Assembly (NCBI RefSeq): GCF_014131735.1
Contig: NZ_CP039121.1
Span: 3,178,937-3,242,936, forward strand
Origin: Lactiplantibacillus plantarum
GTDB lineage: Bacteria > Bacillota > Bacilli > Lactobacillales > Lactobacillaceae
DNA length: 64,000 bases
Reading direction: 5' to 3'
The notes under the pieces are model-generated. The model was not told the DNA's origin. It did not search any database and was given only the letters and a program-made list of their open reading frames with translations. This document shows, piece after piece, positions 15,806-23,896 of the stretch; positions within the stretch are counted from its first letter, which is position 1; the number at the start of each line of letters is the position of its first letter. The translations under genes were made by a program, and so were the position numbers.

Positions 15806-15933
15806 GAATTTTTAGCTCCTATATTTTAAATAGTGATGAACAAAGAGAATAAATATCATTATAAAAGATAGAACTATCTTTTTCAAGTGAGAAAGCTTGG
15901 CTAGCTAAGCGCATCGTCATAAACCAGTAAACT

Positions 15934-15982
15934 AAAAACGTGGTAATACCGAGCCATTCATGCTCAGTATTACCACGTTTTT
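15934..15982 (-). terminator. Strong terminator after the UDG-like gene
   Basis: AAAAACGTGGTAATAC (15934-15949) pairs with GTATTACCACGTTTTT (15967-15982), with an inner GAGC/GCTC stem. T-runs occur on both strands. Confidence 0.9.
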
Positions 15983-16054
15983 AACCAAATCAGGCCCTTA
16001 AAAGTTACAGTCAACAAGCTATGAACACTGGCCTTAACAAGGCTGTCGTAGACC

Positions 16055-16687
16055 TTATTTTAATGCAATCTGTACCCTTCGTTGAAGCTCTGGCACCACG
16101 GTCGCTTGGAACCATGGATTCTTCTTTTGCCAGCCATAATTTAGGGGCGATGGATGCACTAATGGGAAATAATCAGGCAAGTAATCCTGATAATTTTGAA
16201 CCGTTGCAGTCAACGTCTTTTGCCGTGAACGTCCTAAATAAGCCTTAATTGCATATTGGCCCACAAGTAACGTCAGTTGAACGTTAGGCATCATTGCTAG
16301 CAGCGGTTCATGCCATTTATCCATGAAGCCCTTGCGCGGTGGCAAGTCACCGCTTTTGCCCTTACCAGGATAGTAGAAATCTAGTGGCATAACTGCAATG
16401 CGGTCACTTTGATAGAATTGCTCCCGCGTCACGCCCATCCAATCCCGAAGTCGGTCCCCGCTCGCATCATTGAAATACGTCTTGGTATTTTGGGCAATAC
16501 GTCCCGGTGCCTGACTAATCACTAAAATAGTGGCTGTCGGTAACACATGAAATAATGGGTCCCACCCCTTCGCCGTATATTCAGCGTTATCGGGATCAGC
16601 CTTGATAGCTTCAGTAATTTCTTTGATTGTTGTGATATAGATGCACCTGCGATTCGTTTTTAGTTTTAGTGACGATACTTTTCCCAT
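16055..16687 (-). CDS. Uracil-DNA glycosylase superfamily protein
   Basis: Up to 210 residues. ILVISQAPGRIAQNTKTYF resembles the GxAPG uracil-binding motif of family 4/5-type glycosylases, PLDFYYPGKG fits the middle motif, and LVHPSPLN matches the HPSP active-site motif near the C terminus. It may excise uracil or related bases from DNA. The start is uncertain: the ATG at 16687 lacks a clear ribosome binding site and overlaps an apparent gene remnant in another frame. Single-gene unit ending in a strong terminator. Confidence 0.75.
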   Translation of the reverse strand: MGKVSSLKLKTNRRCIYITTIKEITEAIKADPDNAEYTAKGWDPLFHVLPTATILVISQAPGRIAQNTKTYFNDASGDRLRDWMGVTREQFYQSDRIAVMPLDFYYPGKGKSGDLPPRKGFMDKWHEPLLAMMPNVQLTLLVGQYAIKAYLGRSRQKTLTATVQNYQDYLPDYFPLVHPSPLNYGWQKKNPWFQATVVPELQRRVQIALK

Positions 16688-16776
16688 GCCTGTTTGATTA
16701 AGCTCAGAATATATTCAATCTGAGTATCATCTTTTATAATTACTTCATAATCTCCAATGACCAGTGCTACTTTGTC
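16666..16776 (-). pseudogene. Possible C-terminal remnant of an unidentified gene
   Basis: Between two stop codons a minus-strand frame reads DKVALVIGDYEVIIKDDTQ then IEYILSLIKQAWEKYRH. The composition (alternating charged and hydrophobic residues) is protein-like, but there is no start codon or ribosome binding site. It overlaps the beginning of the UDG-like gene in another frame. It may be the tail of a lost gene; it could also be chance. Confidence 0.3.
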
Positions 16777-16894
16777 TTATTCAATTTATAAAAATCCATA
16801 TTAATGTTCATACTTATACTAGTATTTTACATCAATTAGTCATAGACACGAAGAAAAGTCCTAACCATGTTATTGCCCTAGATTAAACACGACT

Positions 16895-18325
16895 TCATAG
16901 TCCCAACATTCGCTTCAGCAGCTTTTCATTACGTTTATTATGGATCGGTACCATTAAGCGCGTGGTATATTTTGCCAAAACACCTTGCTTATACACAGAT
17001 TTTTGATTACTAAACGTCTCAAAGCCTGTCTTACCGCCTTTATAGCGTCCCATTCCAGAATAACCCACACCACCGAAACCCATTGAATGCGAACCCGCAT
17101 GCAAGGATAACTCATTAATATCTACTCCGCCAGATGATGTCTGCGAAATAATTTGATTCAAATGCCTTGAACTCCTACCAAATAAGTACATGGCTAACGG
17201 CTTTTCATGAGAGTTAATAAAAGCGATGGCTTCATCAAGTGAATCATACGTAAAGATCGATAAAATAGGTCCAAAAATTTCATTTCTGGCAATCTGTAAA
17301 TCTCGATCAGGATTAATCGCCAACGTTAATGGAATTAGCCGTCTTTTCACGTCCGGAACCAATTCATTATTTGGATTAATCGTTATCAGCCTAGTTCCCC
17401 GTTGCCGAGCTTCAGTAAGCATTCCCAAAATCCGATCGTAAGAACGATCGTTGATAATGGCAGAATATTCAGAATTATTAATGTAAGTTGGAAATGCTTG
17501 CGCAAGTTGTGCAGTGATTAAGCGCACGTATTCATCCAACTGGTCAGTGGGAAGTAACACATAATCGGTGTCCAAACAAATCTGACCACTATTACCAGAA
17601 CGACTACGCGCAATCTTGGCAGCTGTCATTTGCTTGTTAGCATCTGGTAAAACAACGGCTGGATTTTTACCACCCAGTTCTAAAACAACCGGTGTTAAAT
17701 TAGGAGCCGCCGCCGATAATACCTTCTTACCAGTTTCAGAGCCACCTGTAAAAACTAGTTTGTCCCAATCCAGTGCTGAAAACTGAGCCGCAATATCAGC
17801 TTCTCCTGTCACTACTGCAAAGTTCTTTTCATTTAAATACTGTTGTGACAATTTCTGGACCAGTGCCGCTGTCTTAGGGGTATACTCAGAGATCTTTACC
17901 ATCACTCGATTCCCCGCTGCAATCGCTTCTACCGCTGGATCTAGCGCAAGATCGATTGGTGCATTAAACGGCGACATGATACCAACTACACCTAATGGTT
18001 CATTATAAACATACTGTTTAGTTCCAGTTAATGCCATCAAACCCGACCGTTGCTTAGCTGGTAGTATCCATTTACGAAGATGCTTCTTAATATATGCAAT
18101 CGTCGCTAGTGGTCCGGTTAAATCAGCACTTACAATTTGTAGCGGATCACGCTGCCCAAAATCTGCTTGAAGTGCCGTGATTAATTCTGAAATATTATCC
18201 CGAATCAATGCCTCAATCTGATTTAAAACAGTCACACGCTCTTCATAGGTCATTGGTTGCGCACGGTCATACTGTGTCTTTTGCAAGTTAAAAATTTGGT
18301 GCATCTCATTAATTGTAGTCATCAT
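16895..18325 (-). CDS. Aldehyde dehydrogenase family protein (coniferyl aldehyde dehydrogenase-like)
   Basis: NAD(P)-dependent aldehyde dehydrogenase, 476 residues. The general base glutamate is in ELGGKNPAVV, preceded by FTGGSETGKKV. The catalytic cysteine is in SGQICLDTDYVLLP. NEIFGPILSIFTYD is also conserved. The C-terminal SMGFGGVGYSGMGRY is typical of the class 3/coniferyl type that oxidises aromatic or fatty aldehydes. The ribosome binding site AAGGAG lies just before two in-frame ATGs (18325 and 18322). It is 63 bases downstream of the tetR-type gene in the same direction. Both carry TAATCGA-type operators upstream, so they are probably co-controlled. Confidence 0.85.
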   Translation of the reverse strand: MMTTINEMHQIFNLQKTQYDRAQPMTYEERVTVLNQIEALIRDNISELITALQADFGQRDPLQIVSADLTGPLATIAYIKKHLRKWILPAKQRSGLMALTGTKQYVYNEPLGVVGIMSPFNAPIDLALDPAVEAIAAGNRVMVKISEYTPKTAALVQKLSQQYLNEKNFAVVTGEADIAAQFSALDWDKLVFTGGSETGKKVLSAAAPNLTPVVLELGGKNPAVVLPDANKQMTAAKIARSRSGNSGQICLDTDYVLLPTDQLDEYVRLITAQLAQAFPTYINNSEYSAIINDRSYDRILGMLTEARQRGTRLITINPNNELVPDVKRRLIPLTLAINPDRDLQIARNEIFGPILSIFTYDSLDEAIAFINSHEKPLAMYLFGRSSRHLNQIISQTSSGGVDINELSLHAGSHSMGFGGVGYSGMGRYKGGKTGFETFSNQKSVYKQGVLAKYTTRLMVPIHNKRNEKLLKRMLGL

Positions 18326-18336
18326 AGCTCTCCTTT

Positions 18337-18356
18337 TTAATCGAACAATCGTTTAA
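18337..18356. promoter_or_regulatory. Operator-like dyad before the aldehyde dehydrogenase gene
   Basis: TTAATCGAACAATCGTTTAA contains the TAATCGA element also found upstream of the TetR gene; the dyad lies directly before the ribosome binding site. Confidence 0.45.
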
Positions 18357-18388
18357 TTATAGACAAAAAAATATCATGTTCTGATATT

Positions 18389-18964
18389 TTATTTTTTCAA
18401 TAGTGCATTCATACACATCACAACCACTTGATCGATCATAATTGTCTTATTATCAATTTGACGTGTTTTTAAGGCTTTAACAAACAAAACAATTGGTGCG
18501 TAAACAAAACCTAAAATAACTGCCGGTGAAGAAATGACAAATTCAGGTGTATGTTTGACTGCTTCAAAAAGTTGCTCGAAACCTTGATAGGATTCCTCCT
18601 TTTTGATTTTTAAGCTATCAAGAATGGGCGAATTATTGAATTGTTCAATAATCATTAATGCTTCGTAATATTGCATGCCGAAATCGTATAACGCATACAT
18701 AAACTGTTGGACAAACTTAACTGAGTTATTGGGTTTGGTATTGATATTTTGACTTAAAAATGCTGCTAACTGTCGCTTTTTAGCAAGGTAGACCTGCTTT
18801 AGAAGATCCTCTTTATCTGAAAAATAAACGTAAATAGTTGACGAAGAAATACCACTCGCTTTGGCAATTTTGGACATCGAAACATCCGCAATTCCCTCTT
18901 TTAGAATAATACGACTTACTTCATCGATAATACTCTTCTCTTTGTCTAAATCTTTTTCCCGCAT
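18389..18964 (-). CDS. TetR/AcrR-family transcriptional regulator
   Basis: The protein is about 191 residues. The N-terminal helix-turn-helix (ADVSMSKIAKASGISSSTIY, then VYFSDKEDLL) is diagnostic; the rest is an all-helical ligand domain. The ATG at 18964 is preferred, 8 bases after GAGGG; the upstream GTG at 18973 abuts it. It precedes the aldehyde dehydrogenase in the same direction. Its own upstream region has the inverted repeat TAATCGA-N8-TCGATTA (18981-19002), and half of this motif is repeated before the aldehyde dehydrogenase. This suggests autorepression and control of an aldehyde-detoxifying pair. Confidence 0.85.
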   Translation of the reverse strand: MREKDLDKEKSIIDEVSRIILKEGIADVSMSKIAKASGISSSTIYVYFSDKEDLLKQVYLAKKRQLAAFLSQNINTKPNNSVKFVQQFMYALYDFGMQYYEALMIIEQFNNSPILDSLKIKKEESYQGFEQLFEAVKHTPEFVISSPAVILGFVYAPIVLFVKALKTRQIDNKTIMIDQVVVMCMNALLKK

Positions 18965-18980
18965 ATTTGGCACCCTCTTT

Positions 18981-19002
18981 TAATCGATTGAACGTTCGAT
19001 TA
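18981..19002. promoter_or_regulatory. Operator-like inverted repeat of the TetR gene
   Basis: TAATCGA and TCGATTA, 7-bp arms separated by 8 bases, 17 bases before the TetR start codon. Confidence 0.55.
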
Positions 19003-19446
19003 ATAATATAAAACTATCCCTAATAAATGTCAATTAAAATTATTAGAAATTTTATGGATGTGGCACCTGTACGCAAAAAATCACTAGCTATATATACCTG
19101 AGAATCTACAATCAGCATCTTGAGGATTGGGTATACTCAAAAACGGCAAGCCTTTTTGAGGAGCACCTGCCGCTTACTTTGCTATTATCAATCAATTGAG
19201 TATAGTGATAACCAGGCTATTTCAATCTAGCCTTAATATCAGCATCTGAAAAATCATTGCTACCGTCCTTTTTTATTTCGCCATTATTTAATGGTAATTG
19301 CATATCTATATACTGCTTACACTTTAGTAAGGTAACTGTAATTCTTTGCAGCCTTATCTAAACTGTTATAAATACGACCATCAAAAACAGATTAGAATTC
19401 CTATTCACCTAATAAATCCGTAACTATTGAAAAACAAATTTTAGCA
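19003..19446. other. Gene-free region with decayed coding sequence and stem-loops
   Basis: There is no intact gene. The right part (19217-19391) holds a broken reading frame (described separately). On the minus strand beyond it, a stem-loop with TGCCG and a TTTTT run (about 19141-19172) looks like the former terminator. TATACTCAA (19132-19140) and TTGAGTATA (19196-19204) bracket this as a 9-bp inverted repeat. The region is visibly AT-richer than its neighbours. Confidence 0.45.
19217..19391 (-). pseudogene. Frameshifted C-terminal gene remnant
   Basis: Two adjacent minus-strand frames look like one protein. The upstream part reads VFDGRIYNSLDKAAKNYSYL and ends at a stop at 19317. The downstream part, in another frame, reads KQYIDMQLPLNNGEIKKDG then SNDFSDADIKARLK and ends at 19217. 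Neither has a start with a ribosome binding site. The hydrophilic, lysine-rich tail and the following terminator-like stem suggest a truncated and frameshifted gene. The family is not recognised. Confidence 0.45.
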
Positions 19447-19926
19447 TCACTTATGGTACGGACTTCCCACATTAATCATAAACGCCCGATAAACCTGCTC
19501 CGACAGCACTAACCGCATTAATTGGTGAGGTAACGTGAAACGCCCAAACGAAATCTGAGTATCCGCGCGCTTCAGCACTTCCGGTGATAATCCCAGCGAA
19601 CCACCGATTACGAAATCAATATCACTGTGACCATACGTCGTTAGTTTATCAATTTCCGCCGCAAATTCTTCACTCGAGCGTTCTTTGCCCAAAATTGCTA
19701 GCGCGTATACGTAATCGCGATCCTTGATCTTTTCTAGGATCCGTTGGCCCTCTTTGGCCTTCACATTTTCCATCTCTGCGTTACTTAATGACTCTGGAGC
19801 CTTTTCATCTGGCACTTCAACAATCTGGAATTTTGCAAATTTACTCATTCTTTTCGCATATTCCGCAATCCCCTGTTTGAAGTATTTCTCTTTTAATTTC
19901 CCGACACAGATAATTTTGATGTTCAT
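19447..19926 (-). CDS. rlmH: 23S rRNA pseudouridine-1915 N3-methyltransferase RlmH
   Basis: A 159-residue SPOUT methyltransferase. It begins [16 protein letters not shown]. The SAM-binding knot is formed by FVIGGSLGL and the following helix, and it ends [11 protein letters not shown], all diagnostic of RlmH. It methylates pseudouridine 1915 in helix 69 of 23S rRNA on the assembled ribosome. It has its usual Firmicutes place downstream of htrA near the origin. The ribosome binding site is AAAGGCGG. Full length and apparently intact. Confidence 0.96.
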   Translation of the reverse strand: MNIKIICVGKLKEKYFKQGIAEYAKRMSKFAKFQIVEVPDEKAPESLSNAEMENVKAKEGQRILEKIKDRDYVYALAILGKERSSEEFAAEIDKLTTYGHSDIDFVIGGSLGLSPEVLKRADTQISFGRFTLPHQLMRLVLSEQVYRAFMINVGSPYHK

Positions 19927-20423
19927 AATTGACCGCCTTTACACAAGTTATTAACATAGTTATCCACAGGTGCATAACTCAATAATCAATATATTGTGTT
20001 GAACACCAGTTCGCCACAATATTTATTTAGCCTCGTTTTGTCAAGACCTTTCCGACTTATCCACAGTTTTGCACAGCAACACTTGTTCGTGGATTCCGGT
20101 TACAAATCCTATTATATCAAGAACCGAGGCCTATTAAAATAACTTTTTAAAATTAAATCCACAGGCCAGTCCGGCGCCTGTGGATAACTTTTAAACAAGC
20201 TTCAACCCCGTGGTTCCGGCTGTTCATAAATTTCGACTAACGCGACTAAAATTTATCACCAAAGTTGTCCACACTTTTGCACACCATCAAATTCGACAAT
20301 AAATGCTTTCTGCTATTTCAACCAGTTTGTTCGGCTTTTGTCGCAACCATTGCCAGCTTTCGCAAATTTAGTCGATTATTGAAAATCGATTCTTCGTTTT
20401 TTCATAATTTCGGCTACTAACCT
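19927..20423. other. DnaA-box cluster between htrA and rlmH
   Basis: There is no gene in this stretch. Three perfect DnaA boxes (TTATCCACA) lie at 19960-19968 (+), 20057-20065 (+) and 20179-20187 (-). A fourth with one mismatch (TTGTCCACA) is at 20265-20273 (+). Spacing is 97, 122 and 86 bases. Such clusters outside oriC titrate DnaA or act in replication control. The surrounding DNA is AT-rich. The sites also lie in the 5' region of rlmH, so DnaA might regulate it. Confidence 0.75.
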
Positions 20424-20463
20424 AAAAAAACGCCCCCGACTGCTTTATCCAGTCAGGGACGTT
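20424..20463 (-). terminator. Terminator after htrA
   Basis: CGTCCCTGACTG pairs imperfectly with CAGTCGGGGGCG, followed by TTTTTTT on the minus strand. Confidence 0.9.
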
Positions 20464-20480
20464 TATGAAATTCTCATTTA

Positions 20481-21743
20481 TTAGTTACTTTGTTTAGTTA
20501 ACGTTTTGGTAGTTTCCGTCAACTTCATGTTGGCTGTCTTGAGTTTTCCGTTATGGTAGTATTTCACCGTCACGGTATCATTAACCGAATGGGCATACAG
20601 GGCACTCCGTAACGTGGCTAAGCTGGTCACTTTCTTGCCACCTAGCTCCGTAATCACATCGTACTTCGTTAACCCAGCAGCTTTAGCCGGTGAACCTGAG
20701 TACGTCTTCATGATGACGACACCCTTCGTCACACTGGTTGGTAACTTAAGAACAGACTTCTGATCACTAGAAGAAATATTGGATAGGTCATAGGTTGCAA
20801 CCCCTAAAGCCGGCCGAACGACTTCACCCTTTTGAACCAATTCATTGATGATCTTCACAACTTCATTACTTGGAATTGCAAAGCCCATCCCTTCGACACT
20901 AGTCCCAGAATTATCTGAGGCCAACTTCATCGAGTTGATCCCGATAACTTGTCCAGCAATGTTGAACAACGGACCACCAGAGTTTCCAGAGTTAATTGCC
21001 GTATCTGTTTGGATAACCGTCGCGTACCCCGTCGTTTGACCAGATGTATTCGTCGTCGCCACGGTCCGCTTCTTCGCTGAAATGATTCCTTGCGTCAAGG
21101 TCGTTGCGTAATTAGAGCCCATCGGTGACCCAATGGCTAAGGCCGTTTCACCAACCTTGATATTATCTGAGTTACCAAAGCTAGCCGTCTTCGTTACTTT
21201 AGAAGAATTGATTTTCAGAACGGCCAAGTCAGTCACAGAATCGGTTCCGACAATTTTAGCTGACAACTTAGTCCCATCACTCATAATCACTCGAATGGCA
21301 CTTGAACCACTCACCACGTGATTATTCGTTACAATATAAGCCGCGTCACCGCTCTTCTTATAGATCAACCCAGAACCTTCACTGTACTCTTCCAGCTTAC
21401 TAGAGCTAGAATCTGAACTGGATGAACTATCACTGCCAGACGAGTCATCGCCACCCAAAATACCACTCCAACTGCTTGAAGAGCTCTTCTTTTGGAGATT
21501 AATGACCGATACAACGGCCGCCTTGTTATTTTCAAACACCTTGGTCGCCTGTGAACTGACATTGACCTTAACGTTCGTCGTTGACGTTGACCCCGATTTA
21601 TTAGAACCAGTTGGTACACTGGTCGATGACGTTGCGATGTTATTGTTTTGGAAATAATTAATACCGCCGTAAGCAACACCACCACCGATTAAACCAGCTA
21701 CTAGTGCGGTTACTGCGACTTTGATTAATGATTTATTAGCCAT
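20481..21743 (-). CDS. htrA: HtrA/DegP-like serine protease
   Basis: A 420-residue membrane-anchored quality-control protease. A hydrophobic segment at about 7-29 anchors it, followed by a Ser/Thr-rich linker (about 85-120). The trypsin-like domain has the triad His in TNNHVVSG, Asp in TDLAVLKI and Ser in NSGNSGGPLFN. A PDZ domain follows from about 310. It degrades misfolded exported proteins. The start codon is not preceded by an obvious close ribosome binding site (AGGGAGGG is about 20 bases upstream). In many Firmicutes htrA lies at the end of the walRK cluster, as here. Confidence 0.95.
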   Translation of the reverse strand: MANKSLIKVAVTALVAGLIGGGVAYGGINYFQNNNIATSSTSVPTGSNKSGSTSTTNVKVNVSSQATKVFENNKAAVVSVINLQKKSSSSSWSGILGGDDSSGSDSSSSSDSSSSKLEEYSEGSGLIYKKSGDAAYIVTNNHVVSGSSAIRVIMSDGTKLSAKIVGTDSVTDLAVLKINSSKVTKTASFGNSDNIKVGETALAIGSPMGSNYATTLTQGIISAKKRTVATTNTSGQTTGYATVIQTDTAINSGNSGGPLFNIAGQVIGINSMKLASDNSGTSVEGMGFAIPSNEVVKIINELVQKGEVVRPALGVATYDLSNISSSDQKSVLKLPTSVTKGVVIMKTYSGSPAKAAGLTKYDVITELGGKKVTSLATLRSALYAHSVNDTVTVKYYHNGKLKTANMKLTETTKTLTKQSN

Positions 21744-21853
21744 AATTGCGCGTCGAAACGCGATCCCTCCCTACTAATGCTTATTTTAAGTTTATTTTAG
21801 CGAAAAAGTGTGATTTTTTTATGACTGAAGCGTTGTGAAACATTAAAGCTAAC

Positions 21854-22669
21854 CTATAACGTGATTAACTTAGTCGCTTGTTCTGGCTCCGTATCGTACA
21901 ATTGAAAATCATGCTCAACACCAAAATCTCGTTCCGTCATCATGGAAGCAACCGTTAAATGCGCCAAGGACTTCAAGTTATTATCCTGACTACGATGCCC
22001 TAAGTAAATCCGCTTGGTATGCCGGCCAATCACATCCATCAAGGCGTTCGCACCATCTTCATTCGATAAATGGCCCTCATCACCAATAATTCGCTGCTTT
22101 AATGGCCATGGATACCGACCCATCCGCAACATTTCTAAGTCATGATTACATTCAAATAAATAGCCGTCAGCGTCTTTGATTACACCTTCAACGTGCTCTG
22201 AAACGTAGCCCGTATCCGTAATGATGACAAACGATTTTCCGGCATGATGTAGCTCATAAAATTGTGGCTCGGCCGCATCATGTGACACACTAAATGATTC
22301 CACGTCGAGATCACCTAGTCCAAGCGTCGTGTTCGGGTCAAAGACATGACATAATTCGGCAGGAACGTTGCCGATTTTATGCGCCATTGCGTCCCAGGTC
22401 CCCTGATTAGCATAAACATCCATACCATACTTCCGCGCTAAAATCCCCGCAGAATGGCAGTGATCAGTGTGTTCATGGCTAATAAATAAACTATCGACTT
22501 CATTAATATCACGATCGATCGACGCCATTAAATTAGCAATTTTTTTGCCACTTAGCCCCGCATCAACCAATACTTTGTGCTCTGGCGTTTCGATGTACGT
22601 CACGTTACCCGTACTACCCGATGCCAGAATGCTTACTTTCATATCATCCGTTGCTAATTTTAATACCAT
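21854..22669 (-). CDS. walJ: Metallo-beta-lactamase fold exonuclease-like protein YycJ/WalJ
   Basis: The 271-residue protein has the metal-binding motif SHEHTDHCHSAG (HxHxDH) near residues 70-80 and later histidines in FSVSHDAAEP and LGHRSQDN. It belongs to the YycJ (VicX) family encoded with WalRK, thought to be a DNA exonuclease linked to cell-division coordination or mismatch repair. The start at 22669 has GGAAGAG 8 bases upstream; an internal ATG at 22642 (MKVSILASGS) matches the usual start of the family and remains possible. Here it is separated from yycI by 361 bases and a terminator. Confidence 0.9.
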   Translation of the reverse strand: MVLKLATDDMKVSILASGSTGNVTYIETPEHKVLVDAGLSGKKIANLMASIDRDINEVDSLFISHEHTDHCHSAGILARKYGMDVYANQGTWDAMAHKIGNVPAELCHVFDPNTTLGLGDLDVESFSVSHDAAEPQFYELHHAGKSFVIITDTGYVSEHVEGVIKDADGYLFECNHDLEMLRMGRYPWPLKQRIIGDEGHLSNEDGANALMDVIGRHTKRIYLGHRSQDNNLKSLAHLTVASMMTERDFGVEHDFQLYDTEPEQATKLITL

Positions 22670-23030
22670 TATTTAGGCTCTTCCTATCTCTGAAATCCAT
22701 TACTATCTTCATATGATACACGCTTTTAGCGGGGTTGAAAAGCAAGCCACCTGCAAGTGCTCAAACTTAACGTCCACGACTATCGCCATCACGCGGTTAG
22801 TCTAGTTTACTGTCGTGTATGCGCGCACTAGTTTACCGACCATTATAAACTCACACGAAACCGCGAACATCAACGCTGAGCAATCCACGCTACGTCCATG
22901 GCACCTCAACATTGGCGTATCAAAACTAGTCAAAAATCTAGTCACCAAAAAACGGGCCTGTTAAGAAAAACACCCTTCTTCACAGCACCCGTTATTCGAC
23001 AACGACACCTAGTCGTTAAATTGGTTTTCA
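22670..23030. other. Gap between yycI and walJ
   Basis: No gene. It holds the walRKHI terminator (22945-22993) and, nearer walJ, a possible minus-strand promoter (TTTTCA, 17 bases, TATCAT at about 22715-22743). This suggests walJ has its own transcription start here. Confidence 0.4.
22945..22993 (-). terminator. Terminator after the walRK-yycHI operon
   Basis: AACGGG...CTGT...AAGAA pairs with its complement around an A-rich loop (22951-22993), and a TTTTTT run follows on the minus strand. Confidence 0.8.
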
Positions 23031-23885
23031 CTAATCAATTGCATTCCACATCATTCCGACCGTCGCATCTAAACTACTCGTATCACTAGCCGTACTACCG
23101 TTCTTCATTGAAGAACCAGTAAAGGCATTGATACGGTGCAGTGTAACGTTAGAACTATTCTTACCCCGGACCGCAAAGATCCACGTTGGGACGTAAACAC
23201 TACTATCCTTCAATTTCAATAACCGAGAATACCCAAGCTTTGCCCAAACGACCCGGGAGCTACTTGCCACCTGATTATATTGATACAACGCAACCAGGGC
23301 CTTTTTTTCACTGATCGTAACAGCCTTTTCGCGTAAAGTTTTGACGTGATTGACGTACGTCTGAGTATAACTTGTCAGCTGCTTGTTTTTATTAACAAAT
23401 AGGTGGACTTGCCCAGCGCCAGTCATGATCTCGCCATCCGCAACCTTTTGAACAAAAACGTAATCGCCGTTAGACGACAAATCCGCATCATAGACGTACT
23501 CGGTTCCATGGATTACATTGGTCCGCTGACTCATAAACGTCGTCAAGTCCGCTTTAGGATTGCGGGTATCGATAGTGGTGGTTGCCCGTAGTGTGCTCAC
23601 GAGCTTACCGCCACTTTGCACCCGGGCTGTCTGTTCAGTTAACTGACTCAACAATTGTTTGAGACCACTCTCGTTACTGCCCGCAATATAGTAACCCGTC
23701 CCTTCGCTCGTGTCCGGGTTTTTAAAGCTAATATTATCTGCGCGCATTTCACGAATTATCGTGGTCGCCGTATCACCAGTCGTTTGTGTCGACTTAGAGC
23801 TCGTTTGCACGAACATAAAACCCAAGAAGATATCTAGAACAACAAATGCTAGTAGGAAAATCCACTCAATTCTCCGAAAATTCAT
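23031..23885 (-). CDS. yycI: Two-component system regulatory protein YycI (WalI)
   Basis: The 284-residue protein has a short cytoplasmic start, one transmembrane helix (IFLLAFVVLDIFLGFMF, about 9-26) and an extracellular YycI/YycH fold. With YycH it forms a membrane complex that modulates the sensor kinase WalK. The start at 23885 (MNFRRIEW) has AGGAGGTGG upstream; an in-frame start at 23933 would lie inside yycH. It is 11 bases after yycH. Confidence 0.92.
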   Translation of the reverse strand: MNFRRIEWIFLLAFVVLDIFLGFMFVQTSSKSTQTTGDTATTIIREMRADNISFKNPDTSEGTGYYIAGSNESGLKQLLSQLTEQTARVQSGGKLVSTLRATTTIDTRNPKADLTTFMSQRTNVIHGTEYVYDADLSSNGDYVFVQKVADGEIMTGAGQVHLFVNKNKQLTSYTQTYVNHVKTLREKAVTISEKKALVALYQYNQVASSSRVVWAKLGYSRLLKLKDSSVYVPTWIFAVRGKNSSNVTLHRINAFTGSSMKNGSTASDTSSLDATVGMMWNAID

Positions 23886-23896
23886 GCGGCCACCTC

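Noticed and set aside
16021..16248. 75-codon plus-strand ORF opposite the UDG-like gene
   Set aside because: Antisense to a conserved gene, no ribosome binding site.
19530..19546. parS-like half site (AACGTGAAACGC) inside rlmH
   Set aside because: Lacks the palindromic left half; part of a conserved coding region.
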